Positions 49,736-60,867 of a DNA stretch of 64,000 nucleotides are shown here, piece by piece (positions within the stretch are counted from its first letter, which is position 1; the number at the start of each line of letters is the position of its first letter). The notes under the pieces are model-generated. The model ran no database searches. It was not told the DNA's origin and was given only the letters and a program-made list of their open reading frames with translations. The position numbers were made by a program, and so were the translations under genes. The stretch lies in NCBI GenBank assembly GCA_963969595.1, contig OZ018411.1:5272501-5336500 (forward strand), read 5' to 3'. The stretch is from Neckera pumila. Its lineage: Eukaryota; Streptophyta; Bryopsida; Hypnales; Neckeraceae.

Positions 49736-49892
49736 TTGTACTTGGTTACATTCATAATGGGAATTTGTGCTACATCCTAATAAGTACTTCCGTGAGGCAT
49801 ATAGAGTGAATGATTGTGTCTTGTGAAAGTAAAATTTGGTTCAAACCGTGCATTCATATTGCAAGTTTTTCCTACAACGTTTTGGATATGTT

Positions 49893-50822
49893 TTAACCCC
49901 TAAAGGACCAAGGCCTTTTTTCTGCCAAAAAACTCTCAAAACTGTCATTTCTAGAGCAAAGAGTAAAAAAAATCTGAAAACTGTTTTTTTTTGCACATCC
50001 AACCGTTAGATCTTATACCTAACTAGTATAACAATGTGTGGAAAAAATTTCAGAATTTTTGACCGCACAGATTGCAAGATATCTGCGTTCAAAGCGAAAA
50101 AAACAAGATTTTCAGCACATTGTGGGACTAGATTTTTTGACTTTGAACATTTTTAACTTAAATTTTTTGCGCTACAAAGTTTTGAGCTTTAATTCTTTAT
50201 AGTGGAGAATTAAATTGAGAGTCTAAGAAAAAAAAAATTCAAAAAAATTTAATTTTCATTCTTAAAAAATTGTTAAGTAGAAGATAGTACAAGATAGAAG
50301 GAAAATCTAAAATATGAATATCTTTTAGATGGAATTAAAATGCATTAATCCCAATGGTGAGATTGTTCTAGCAAGAAAACTAAACCATGTGGAACTTCTT
50401 TTTTTGAAAAATTGCAAAAATTGCATTCCAAAATGAATCCTACAAATTATTTTATTCAAGAAGATGCTCTAATTGCCCAAAAAACAAGATTGTCCATAAC
50501 TTTCTCATAACAAATCCAAATGAAATGAATCAAAGCCTCCCAAATAGGCAAAAATATAATCTATAAGGAAAAAAAATTAAAAAAATTAAAAAAAAAATTT
50601 TGCAAATTTTTTTTGTTGCCCGCTCTCCCTTGTTTTGAGCTTATTTGGGCATAACTTTTGTTCCCAGGCACCGATTGAAAAAAAAATTATATTCCCACGA
50701 AGCTTATCAGTTTTTCTATCTTCAAAAAAAGTTTCAAAAAATCACGACAAAATTTCAGCCCGTAGGTACCTGCCCAAAATCCCATTTGTCCCTCGAACGG
50801 ACAATGGTCCTTTAGGGGTTAA
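49893..50822 (-). mobile_element. TTAA-flanked element, family A, copy A3 (~930 bp)
   Basis: The ends TTAACCCCTAAAGGACCA and GGTCCTTTAGGGGTTAA are near-perfect inverse repeats of about 17 bp, the best preserved in the window. The interior is the reverse complement of A1. It is probably the youngest copy here. Confidence 0.8.
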
Positions 50823-52700
50823 GTTCTACTATCTATTTCATTAGAAGAGATTGGAGGGCATTGGAGGGCCATTTCAAGCCCATTCCCCAATTTGGCCAGA
50901 TTTGAAAAAAACTGGTACGGGCTGTTAGAATTTTCTTTTCAAAAATAAAAAAATATATCTCCCAAATATCATTTTCGGCCAATTTTTTTTTTCTCTTAAA
51001 TGACGTGGCACTCTCACGACCACATCAGCCAGCAACTTTCCTGCATGGGAACACAGGATAACTCGCGGACTTTTGGAAGCCTCAAATCTCTTCTAATGTT
51101 TCTTTAATTTCCATATTGAACTGTTTTCCAAGTACTAAGTACATTTTATTCTCTATTTTTACTCTTATTAAATATTTTATAGATTTTTCACTATTTTTTC
51201 CTGATGTTTTACAAATAGTAATTGGATTATTTTTCCCAATTCCACTGGTAACAATAACTGAGTTACATAACATTCAGTAGCATGTGTTGATGTTGCCTTG
51301 GTTCTACAGTGATGGTGTGCCTCTACATCCTCCACCTGTCTAATTCATGAGTAGTTAGTGATGAAACACTGTTGGGGTGTGGAATATACCACATCATCAC
51401 TGTAGAGGCACCAGCGGTTCTCCCCCAACATGACATGAAATTGTAAGTTCAGTCCACCCTGCTCCTGAATGAATGTCAATGTAAATAGCGTCATCACTCC
51501 GTGGCAATCATCGCTTCATTGTCTACTACAGGACCCCACTGACGGACTCCAAATAAATGAAATCCAATACTCTGGGAGCGTAAGTAGGGATTGCAAGGCT
51601 TCAGTACAGCTGTCCATGTCTAGAAATGCCTCCTACACAGTACTGTATAGTACGGGACACTCCTCAATCCTGATCGAGTTTGCGCAACAGGCCACTTGGG
51701 AGGGAATGGCAGCAGTGAAGGGACGAAGGGAACTCCTCAAGGCTTTGATGGCCACTCCGGACCTTCCTCTTCTTTTTCGCTGTTTCTGCCATTGCCATGA
51801 AATTCAATATGTTCCAGAATAAGAAGAAAGAAAAGAGAAAAAAGATTCAACAGGGATGGAGGTGGGGAAGGAGGACTTGATGAGGTATTAACTAAAGGTG
51901 GCAACGGTGCGGATGAGAATATGAGATGATGGTCCACACTCCCAAGGGATTGAGTCCGCAAGTGTGGGAAGTCGGCCAAAAGGAGATGCTGAATGTATTG
52001 GGATTGCCATGGCCATTCGGCTTGTTCTCTGTCTGTCGTTCTGGAATCTGGAGCCGTCCCATCTGTGTGGACGAAGAGCATCCCAGGGATGGCCGCGCTG
52101 GTCCTAATTTCTCTGTCATGCCGAGGGACGGGACTGGACGGGACGAGACTGGACAATTCAAGCCGTGTGTGCGAGGGCCCCGGCTCCACCCTTCGCCACA
52201 CTCCAAACCGTGTGTTGCAATTCAAAAGCTAACGGCTGGTTGCCACTGGTTGCCATTGGTAATGTCTTGAAACTAGAGTGGAGCTAGGTTGTCATGGTTC
52301 ATGCCTAGTCTCGTTCACTTGCAAAGTCGACAAAAACACTATAGTTTCAAGAAACGAGAGTCTCCGGGCAGCAAATGAAGCATTCAGTAGGAGTGCCGCT
52401 TGCTGGGTTCCACAAGCCCATACAGGCACTGAGTTGGTGCCCTTGTAGTCTTGTGAAACCAAGTTCTCCTCTCCTTTTGTAGCTTGATGCTTTAAGATCT
52501 CCTTTCTATAGTGGGAGATACCATTTCTAGAGATTGGTGTGCAATTTGGAGGCATGTCAATGGGTAGAAAAGAATCAAAGCCTTTTTGTGTGGAGATATG
52601 AATTTGAACCCCCAAAAGAAGTTTCTAATGAACAAGGTTGTGTGAGGTACTAGGATGGTTTTGGATCTTAGGTTGACAACTAGCCATTTCAACCATCCAT
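50823..52700. other. Spacer with a GC-richer island, no gene recognised
   Basis: Between about 51400 and 52280 composition is gene-like and overlapping frames exist on both strands (51469-51822 plus, 52225-51737 minus, 51926-52270 plus). None shows a recognisable domain. Minus frames at 52292-52692 may be old retroelement remains. Confidence 0.35.
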
Positions 52701-52704
52701 GATG

Positions 52705-52930
52705 AGGTGGAAAGGCATGTGAAGCCTTGGCACACCGGTGAGGTGGTCATGAGTTCAAACACAGGTGTTTGCAGAGTGCTTATTACCGTAGTCCATCCAA
52801 CTAGGGAGTGGGGCAATATTACCTTGTCATCATTTAGGGACTTGAGAATTTTTCGGGGGAAGGAACATGTTGGTTTTGTATTATAGGGTCCACCTCCTAA
52901 CCGAGGCATCAAGGGATGGAATTACCCTTC
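52705..52930 (+). mobile_element. Possible tRNA-derived SINE
   Basis: GGCACACCGGTGAGGTGGTC followed by ATGAGTTCAAACACAGG resembles RNA polymerase III box A and box B (GGTTCRANNCC) at the usual spacing. The head resembles the minus-strand head of the element at 60868-61065. The 3' end is uncertain. Confidence 0.35.
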
Positions 52931-55900
52931 TTCCTTCTTCTTCTGATGAGGCGGAGTGGGGATGCTCTAAACATTTCTTAGGATTGTGCTCACCTAGTGC
53001 TACACAACTTTGAAATTTTCAACTTGCTCAATAGATGTAAATATACCCTTGTTTCATGATTGATTGATTTTGTAATCTTTTGACATTTGCAGCAAATTCA
53101 AGTCTTTGGAATCCAAACATGACTGGTTCAAATTTGGAAAATTTGATCAAACGGTGATAGAAAACAAGTTCCTGCATTTTGCCCAAGGTGAGAAAGTTTG
53201 GAGAAATGCACCCTGGTCCACAAACATGTATGAGCAACGAAATTTCTTTTTCGGCAATGCAAGCCATCAACTGGGCTCAGCAATTGGCTACCATTCGTTG
53301 GCCCTTGTTTGTAGGTTGTATCACCAAGAAAGAAAGTAGTAACTCAAGTATCCTGAGCACTACTAAAGAACTCAATAAAAAGAATCTGCACAGAGGCTCT
53401 CAAGCGCCGCGGCTGCCGGTCCCCCGACCTCCTCGATCACTGCCCCCCGAGATTGGTTACGACTCTATCTACTCTTCTTCCGCCGGACTGACCATCCAGA
53501 CTTACGAAGCTCAACGCAATGAAGACTAAATTTGAGTCATTAAAAAAGAAACAGAAAAAACAAAAAACAAAAACAAAACGTAGCTAGCACAGCAAGACTT
53601 TAGTTACTGCTCTGCATGCACAAGTTTGAACGTCCGATGTATGTGCATCTTCGGCACCGCCCGCACCCGTCCCTGGCATGGCTTAACTTAGCTTGCATTA
53701 TGATTTATGAGGCCTTCGCAAAGTCAAGGTTACGCCTAATTCCCTGAACTTCTTTTTCTCTTGTCTTCTTCTTCCCCGTTGCCTCCAGGACGGTGAGGCA
53801 TTACAGTAAGCATATTTTTACCTGACACTCCTGAAGCTTTCATAAATTTCGTCCACTGCTACCCTGTCTTCCTTCGACTTACTTGTATGTCTCACATTTC
53901 AAAAGCCTCTAACTCATGCCGGCTTTCCCTCTGTAATAATTTAACCCATGTTCCAAAGTGCAAGCTTTTAATGAACCCAAGTCGATCTTTCATGTGGTTT
54001 GGAAACGTGAACCCTGAGTTTCATATGCATACTTAGCGAGTTCCTGGCGGGAAAAATTCCCTTTTCTAAAGAGAATATTAAGTTGAATGGTCGTGTTACT
54101 GACTGTCAACGTAACACGGCACATGATCGAAGCACCCAGTCATTTTCTTTTCCCTAATATTAATCCCACCACCCCGTTTTATAATAAAATAAATCAGACT
54201 ATATATATCAAACGAAATTCAGTTGGGAATACCCCAATTAATGGTCCTGAGAAGTGCAACTAGCATATATATAGCATATATATCGAATATTCCGTAAGCC
54301 TGGACTCTGGAGGACTTTACTGAGCTCCAGAGTTACCGGGCGTGGTGTGGTCCGTGTGGCGCGAGTGTGGAGCTGGAAGATCCTTGTGCAGGCGGATAAA
54401 TGGAAGGTTTCCATTGATTTCTCGCATGCTCCGAGCAGGCCTGCTGGGGCTCATGCTCTTGATTAGGTTAACGAACGTCGTTGGAGATCAGAGCCCTTCG
54501 TCTTCCTCACGTGCAGCCTCCCACGTCTGAGAGGCACCATGCAAGTGAGGGCGCACTACCTTGCGTTCACTTCAGTTCAGCTTACCTTCACTACAATCCG
54601 CAGCTCAGAGATATTATACAGAGTCTGCTCCCCATGCCACCCCCACGTCATAAGTACTTCAGGGCTCAGGCTAGCTAGGCCGGACTGCAAGCAAAGCAGG
54701 GCGTGTGACCCGTGCAACTTAGTCAACCACACCAGCGTTCGGGGAGTTTTCGGAGCTGCCCGCGTAAGTTGCCCCCTCTTTGTAGGAGGAGGGGAGGTTG
54801 CATCCTCTCCTTATCATTTCCTCCATTATCAGATTCTCACCAGCCACTTTCCTTCAACTTCAAAATTTGCAAAGGCCACAATCTATCAAAGACACCAAAC
54901 TCAAATCTAAACGCAAAATTAATTAATCAACCTAAACGCAAAATTAATTTTTTTAATGTTTGAAGAAACTTTTTTTTTTACACTTTTTTTTACATTTTCA
55001 AACACCCAATTTGAATTTTGTCCCATAACTTTTGATTTGAGACTCAAAATCTCAAAAGGATTTTTGGTTATGAAACTCAGCTTGATTATCCAACTTTTCT
55101 TAGTCCAAAGTTTTTTCAATAAAGTTATTTACCATGCCTAAATGAGGCCCAAAATTTTGCTTTTAATACAATTTCTTTTTTTCACTTAACTTTGAGAAGT
55201 GGAGCTCCTACGCATCCTAATTTACATATCCCACATGCATTGTTCTACCTACCACTATCCCACTTCTATAAAGATATTCTCCTTTCATCTTCAAACACTT
55301 CAAATGTCTACAAAATAAGTCTTTCACATTGGCATAAAAAAATTCTTGATGGGAAGCCACTTGACTATTTTTGGTCATTTGCAATTTTTTCTACAATTTG
55401 GATTGAGAAAGTGGAAGATGCATCCAAATAGAAAATATTTGATGATCAAGGTTATGGTGCAGTTTAATACATCTTAGCCATGATTATTGAACACTTTTGA
55501 CTTGGATTTTCAGCCACTAATAAGCATCCGACATCGAGATTGAAGGTGAACAAGTATAGCGGAAAAAAATTAGTTAAGCAAAAAAAAACCTGTTTACTGG
55601 GTCCTCGAAGGGTTGTGGAGCGGCCCTCCAAAGGCCCTAGATTTTCTCTAATGGAAACATGAAAACTAGGAGAATCTTGTAAGGAAAAAATGCAGAATCT
55701 CCAAATCAGTTGGAGGGAATTCCAAGAGAGTCCGTTGTGCTACACCCCACCCAACTATGACAATTTTGAATTTTTCTATTGTGAATTCAAGTATGAGCAA
55801 ATTGTAGGCCTTTCGTATTTTGCCAACTTCTTGGGTTTGGGAAGGAAAATGGCTGGCTTGGAAATAAAGAAAGAGTAATATCAATTGCAAATGGAGGGGG

Positions 55901-56018
55901 GTTTAGAGTTTTTCCTTTATTATGTCATTACAATCTTGGAAGCTAATTTCATTGTAGGACAATATTAGTGATAATTTTGTTTGGTGTCACTCCCAAGATA
56001 TAAGGAATCTATACGGTT
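52931..56018. other. Spacer with small coding-like patches
   Basis: 53341-53529 (plus) holds a Pro/Ser-rich frame ending at a TAA at 53527-53529, gene-like in composition but not recognised. 54300-54780 is GC-richer and contains a 34-codon frame from 54426 with a hydrophobic N-terminus. The remainder is AT-rich without features. Confidence 0.35.
54426..54530 (+). CDS. Candidate small secreted peptide ORF, 34 aa
   Basis: ATG followed by LRAGLLGLMLLIRLTNVVG, which looks like a signal peptide, then DQSPSSSSRAASHV and TGA. It has no match to CLE, EPF or PSK peptide signatures that I can see. It lies in a GC-richer island. A short frame with a hydrophobic start can arise by chance. Confidence 0.2.
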   Translation: MLRAGLLGLMLLIRLTNVVGDQSPSSSSRAASHV

Positions 56019-57272
56019 TAACCTCTAAAAATCCAAGGGGTTTGAATAAAATACAATTGTATTACAAAATATAAATTTTATCATTTTTTGAAGTTTGCAT
56101 CAAAAAAGATAATGTGAAGCACAAAAAGTAGTGAAACTACTTTTAGATTCTCTTCAAGGTGACTGCATGAAAGACCGGTACTGAAACATTGTCACAAACG
56201 CAATGTCGAAGCTTCATTTTGCAATAACTTTTGAAGCATGACTCACATGAAGTTGAAATTTTTAGTGGAGATTCTTTTTATGAGTTTAATCATATCTCAT
56301 ATTTTTCAGAAATTTTCAAAAATCATTTTATATTTAAAAATCATTTAAACTAATTTGTCACGTTTTGAGTTTTAGGGATTTTATTACGTAAGGAGTCCCC
56401 AAATTTAATGATTTGGAGCTGAAATTTCTATGGTCTATTTCCATAGTAGGAACTAATATCTCTACCAAAAGGCATTAAAAAACATTTTATTCTATGTCCT
56501 CTATGTCCATGCAAAGAGGGCTCCTTTGTGCATGTAATTCTGAACATTGAAGATGGTTTTAGGATCATTTTTTTGGTGAAATCACTTTACCATGAAGTCT
56601 TTTCAAATGGCATTTTTCAATTTTTTTTTCAATTACTTTTCCTATTTTTTACAAATTAAAATGTTAAAATATGTGTTTTCTTGCGATTTTGCACTTTTCT
56701 AGTTCTCCTATTTAAAGAAGTTTTTTTTGCTTTTCCTTCATAGTGTATCTTCTTCTTATAGGTGTATACATTTCTCATATTTTTTCTATTTTTTTAAAAT
56801 GTTTTTCTATTTTTATAGTATTCCCGAAAAAATGGCTGAAAACGACCAAAGTGGAACAAAAACGGAAGGTCATTCATGCAAAGACCTTCAAATGAAATCT
56901 GAAGATATAACTTCAAAAATTCATCAAATATACAATTTCTATCTTTAAAATTTGAACTTTTTTGATTGATCAAAAATGTGGTTTCTATTTATTTGTAAAA
57001 AAATGCACAAGATCTAGTAAACAAATGAGAGCATCAATACATTTATCAAATAGTAAAATTTTCAACACTAGGCAAATTCTAAATATTTGTACTACTTTCC
57101 CTATAATCTTTGTTTGAATGTAGAGATCTTAGTTTTGAATGTAAAAATTGGAAGACAACCCAATCTAGTTTGTACAAATAGAAAAAGATTTGAGTATTTT
57201 TTTTGCCCAAAAATATTGCCTAAAGTTTGACAACAATCCCAAAATGGTCATTTGAGCATGTAGGGTTTAATA
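56019..57272. mobile_element. Eroded TTAA-type element containing C2
   Basis: The outer ends read GTTTAACCTCTAAAAATCC (from about 56019) and GTAGGGTTTAA (to about 57270), matching the TTAACCC pattern with erosion. A family C element fills 56164-56880. This suggests nesting, but the outer element's interior has no second copy in the window to prove it. Confidence 0.35.
56164..56880 (+). mobile_element. Family C element, copy C2 (~717 bp)
   Basis: The left end TGCATGAAAGACCGGTACTG and the right end GGTCATTCATGCA are inverted repeats with 11 of 12 matching. It aligns along its whole length with C1 (29409-30130). The plus frame at 56727-56948 is not conserved in C1. Confidence 0.7.
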
Positions 57273-57526
57273 ATCAAGTGTTTTTTTTTTCTTTGAATAG
57301 TACTACAATTATTTGTATAGCGTGGACCTAAAAAACGCTTGGCAATTTTGGACTTGACTTGGAGTGAAGTACAAGTCTACAATCATTGATGATAAAAAGT
57401 GGGGGGAAATACAATATACAATAATTGATGATAATAAATTCTTTTTAGTGTGGCCCTATGTTTGAAAAATAACATTGAATAGAATGAAAAGTGCAGTCAT
57501 CACCAATCAATACCTTAAATGAGGCT

Positions 57527-57600
57527 GTTTGTTTGTTTGTTTGTTTGTTTGTTTGTTTGTTTGTTTGTTTGTTTGTTTGTTTGTTTTGTTTTGTTTTGTT
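57527..57600 (+). repeat. (GTTT)n microsatellite in H1
   Basis: About 16 GTTT units, followed by a few TTTTG units. It produces long artefactual open frames of repeated V-C-L-F or K-Q-T-N residues. Confidence 0.9.
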
Positions 57601-57777
57601 TGTAGCATGGACAACTTCCTGACCGTGCGTCCCCCGGCCGCGTGCTTGGTACCGTCGGAAAGCTCTCGCCGAGGAGGGGTGCACCAGCTTGGTTTCGTGG
57701 CGTTTGGAGCGGTGGTGCAAAAGTTATTGAATTTCAAAGTATTTATTGATTAAAAAATTAGAAAATTACTTTTACTT

Positions 57778-58130
57778 TGATTTTGGTGGCGCTCTTAGTA
57801 CTGGGAGTGGAACCGGGAGTAGAACTGGGAGTAGAATCGGAAGTAGAACCATGAGTGGAACCGGGAGTAGATGAAAATTGGGCCAACAGCACAGGGTCGC
57901 ACTAGCGGTGGTGCAAAAGTTATTGAATTTCAAAAGTTATTGAGAGTTAGAAAATTGCTTTTACTTTGATTTTGGTGGCGTTCTTGCTTCTGGGAGTGGA
58001 ACTGGGAGTGGAACCAAGAGTTAGAAAATTACTTCTGCTTTGATTTTGGTGGCGTTCTTGCTTCTAGGAGTGGAACTGGGAGTGGAACCGAGAGTTGGAA
58101 AATCACTTTTACTTTGATTTTAGTTGTGGC
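57778..58130 (+). repeat. 12-bp minisatellite and ~85-bp tandem units in H1
   Basis: GGGAGTGGAACC-type 12-mers occur in runs at about 57799-57870, and again as pairs near 57992 and 58068. A larger unit (TTAGAAAATTACTTTTACTTT then GATTTTGGTGGCG then the 12-mers) is repeated three to four times. Confidence 0.7.
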
Positions 58131-58150
58131 AACGACACAGGGCACACTAG

Positions 58151-59567
58151 TTTTCTTGTGAGGAGATTAAAAAAGTATTATATTCAATTAGATTGGAATT
58201 ATAGACCAATTGTGGGGTGAAATGGTAACTGGATGTGGAGAATATTTCCTTTATCCCACAAAAAAACTCCAAAATTTTCTCCACTAGGAATTAATTGTAT
58301 TCCTAATCTTTTTGCTAATATGCATTTAAAAAAATTTAACTCATCCGCAAACTCTCCAGATTAGGAATTGTTGTTTAGGCACCAAAATCCATGTAGAAAG
58401 TATCATATTTGAGCATAATTTGTGAATGCTATTGGCTCATCATTCTTAATGACGTAAGGTTGGTGGCAACAATCGAATTCTAGAAATATTTGCTCTAACT
58501 GAATTAAATACCCGCAACAAGAAAGCCTAACCCACTTCATGAACAAATTTTCTTGGCACCCAAATAGTGGTCACCAAAGCCATCGTCAGCACTAATGTCT
58601 TGAAGAAGCAGAAGTATAAGGTACCTCATATGGGTAAGGCCAAGCTTGGTAGGAGAAGAATGCTCCCTACTCGCTTAATTTGCCCCCGTGAGGTTGTTCA
58701 ACATGGCCAATGCTTACTAAATGGTCGAAATTAGGAAATGAAGCTTTTTAGTAGGATACAAATTGTACCTCATTTAGAGCTTTTTAGTGGGACAGAGGGA
58801 GTATTTCTATCTTACTCAATGAACCAAAAAATTTAAAACATGTCCATTGAGGAGATTTTGCATCAACATAAGCTATGACTTTGCATCAACATAAACTATG
58901 ACTTTGCATCAACACAAACTATATTACATGTGACTATGTGATGAAGTTTGAATAGGGCCTTATTTTAAAAGCAAGTAAGTATGCACTACCGTATGGATGG
59001 GACCTCTCATAGAATAATCCCTTGTTTTCTTTATAAATACTCCATTTTCAAACAAAATTTTATGAAATTTATAAAAGAATTCTTATACCATTGCATTCTT
59101 ACTTACTTTCTCAAGTATATTAAATTTTAATTTCAAAAATTAAAAAAAAATTAAAAATTTGGTCAATTTTTTAGACAAATATGATGATTATTTGTGATAA
59201 TGATTGAAAATTATAAGTGAAGAATTTTCAAAATGGAATTGCAAAAATACGCAAGAAATACCCATATATCCATATTTATTTTTTGAGAATTTAATCTCAA
59301 AAAAGTTTCAAAACTCACACAATATAGAGCTCAATGGACATGCATCACTCGTGTCCAAATCTTCTAAAATATGTATCCATATATTATATTCAACTTATAT
59401 ACTTGTAAAAATCCTTTGTCAAATAAGCCTTTACAAGAAATCTATGATTACTTGTTTATGATTAGAATTCATAATTCTTACCTTTTACAAACTTTAATTA
59501 TAAATCAAGAAAAAAAATATGAGACTTGTATCTCAAGAGTTTTACAACAAAGAAATTGTACCTAATA
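58151..59567. other. Spacer between Helitron-like copies
   Basis: No gene seen. A tandem repeat lies at 58855-58922 and a possible Stowaway end (TAGTGGGACAGAGGGAGTA) near 58785-58803. Confidence 0.45.
58855..58922 (+). repeat. ~23-bp tandem repeat, about 3 units
   Basis: Units of TTTGCATCAACATAAACTAT with a GAC link repeat three times with one or two changes. Confidence 0.75.
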
Positions 59568-59999
59568 TCAATACCTTAAATGAGGCTGTTTGTTTGTTTG
59601 TTTGTTTGTTTGTTTGTTTGTTTGTTTGTTTGTTTGTTTGTTTGTTTGTTTGTTTGTTTGTTTGTTTGTTTGTGTTTTTGTTTGTTTGTTTGTTTGTAGC
59701 GTGGACAACTTCCTGACCATGCGTCCCTCGGCTACGTGCTTGGTACCGTCGGAAAGCTCTCGCCGAGGAGGGGTGCACCGGCTTGGTTTCATGGCGTTTG
59801 GAGCGGTGGTGCAAAAGTTATTGAATTTCAAAGTATTTATTGATTAAAAAATTAGAAAATTACTTTTACTTTGATTTTGGTGGCGTTCTTGGTACTGGGA
59901 GTGGAACCGGGAGTAGAACTGGGAGTAGAATCGGAAGTAGAACCATGAGTGGAACCAGGAGTAGATAAAAATTGGGCCAACGACACAGGGTCACACTAG
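59568..59999 (+). mobile_element. Helitron-like element, copy H2 (432 bp)
   Basis: Flanked as A|TCAATACC...CACACTAG|T. The hairpin TTGG-G-CCAA precedes the CTAG by about 17 nt. It has a longer (GTTT)n array (about 59586-59697) but only one set of 12-bp repeats, so it probably shows the unduplicated form of H1. Confidence 0.65.
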
Positions 60000-60321
60000 T
60001 ATTGTTTTAAAATCACAGTATCATTTTTGCCTAAAAATGTACAACTTCTCTATTTGAGAGTCTAGGATCAATTTCAATTCAATAGATTTTTCTGTGTTTT
60101 GGAAATTCATCAGTTTATTCATATGATGTTCAAAAAATCGATTGCATTCTAAGAGAATGTAGAATCATTCCTTTATTAACTACCAACACGAAATTTCATA
60201 GCCTAATAATAGGTATCATTCTCAAACCTTTATTTGGATGATTTTAGGTGTTGTTAACCTACCTAGGACAGAGTGATAAGTTCTAAGTTACTCTTGAATC
60301 AAGTAATGTCTAAAAGTGAAC

Positions 60322-60546
60322 TACACAAAATAGTGAAATTAGGTTGCCTTACTTTAAATAAAATTACCTCAGGACTCAATGCATGTCCACGTGGAGGCGC
60401 ATGCAACTCTCTAAACTGGTGCACTAATCTATGCCATACATATGGTTGAGGATTGAATGCATCTTTGTGAAGGAACAACAAATATGTATATAGTGTGGAT
60501 TGTTGAAAAATTAGTATGGAACAACCTAATTTCACTATTTTGTGTA
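60322..60546. mobile_element. 225-bp MITE with a perfect 25-bp TIR
   Basis: TACACAAAATAGTGAAATTAG (plus GTTG) at the left is repeated inverted without error at the right (60522-60546). The interior (GGTGCACTAATCTATGCCATA) is the reverse complement of sequence at about 63265-63300, which belongs to a second, interrupted copy of this family. Confidence 0.8.
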
Positions 60547-60654
60547 CTTTGTTCGTAGAGGGCTCACATTAAATGTTGTACAATGGATCATAATGCCTTC
60601 TCACCCAACCAAGGAAAACTTGACACATCTGCATTGACTGGTAATCTTGCAATA

Positions 60655-60737
60655 TAGTTACCACTTTTATTTATTTATATTTTTAAAACATAGTTATCAC
60701 TTTTATTTATTATATTTTTAAAACATAGTTACCACTT
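60655..60737 (+). repeat. ~36-bp tandem repeat, about 2.5 units
   Basis: AGTTACCACTTTTATTTATT followed by ATATTTTTAAAACAT is repeated with small changes (ATAGTTATCAC, ATAGTTACCAC). Confidence 0.7.
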
Positions 60738-60867
60738 GGAAATGAGTCGCATGAAGGTCCAATGTGATAGAGGATTGCCCCTACCAGAGGATAGATGCTT
60801 TTTTGAATTTGAATCTGCTGACATTTTCTTGGTTCCCACATGATTCCAATAATCTTATTGATTTTAT

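Larger units (their letters stand above)
57507..58150 (+). mobile_element. Helitron-like element, copy H1
   Basis: It begins TC after an A (TCAATACCTTAAATGAGG) and ends CACACTAG before a T, as Helitrons do. A short hairpin, GTTG-TGG-CAAC, lies 12-18 nt before the end. It contains a (GTTT)n array (about 57527-57590), a conserved 110-bp block with CGTCGGAAAGCTCTCGCCGA, and GGGAGTRGAACY 12-bp repeats. The 3' half has been duplicated in tandem, leaving an internal CTAG end at 57902-57905. No Rep/helicase frame, so non-autonomous. Confidence 0.6.

Noticed and set aside
56727..56948. 73-codon frame within family C copy C2
   Set aside because: The matching part of C1 has no equivalent open frame, so it is not conserved coding sequence.
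57507..57753. Open frames of repeated V-C-L-F (plus) or K-Q-T-N (minus) residues
   Set aside because: They are translations of the (GTTT)n microsatellite in a Helitron-like element; any frame through a stop-free tetranucleotide repeat stays open.
59519..59847. A second set of repeat-coded open frames
   Set aside because: Same cause as in the first Helitron-like copy; not genes.
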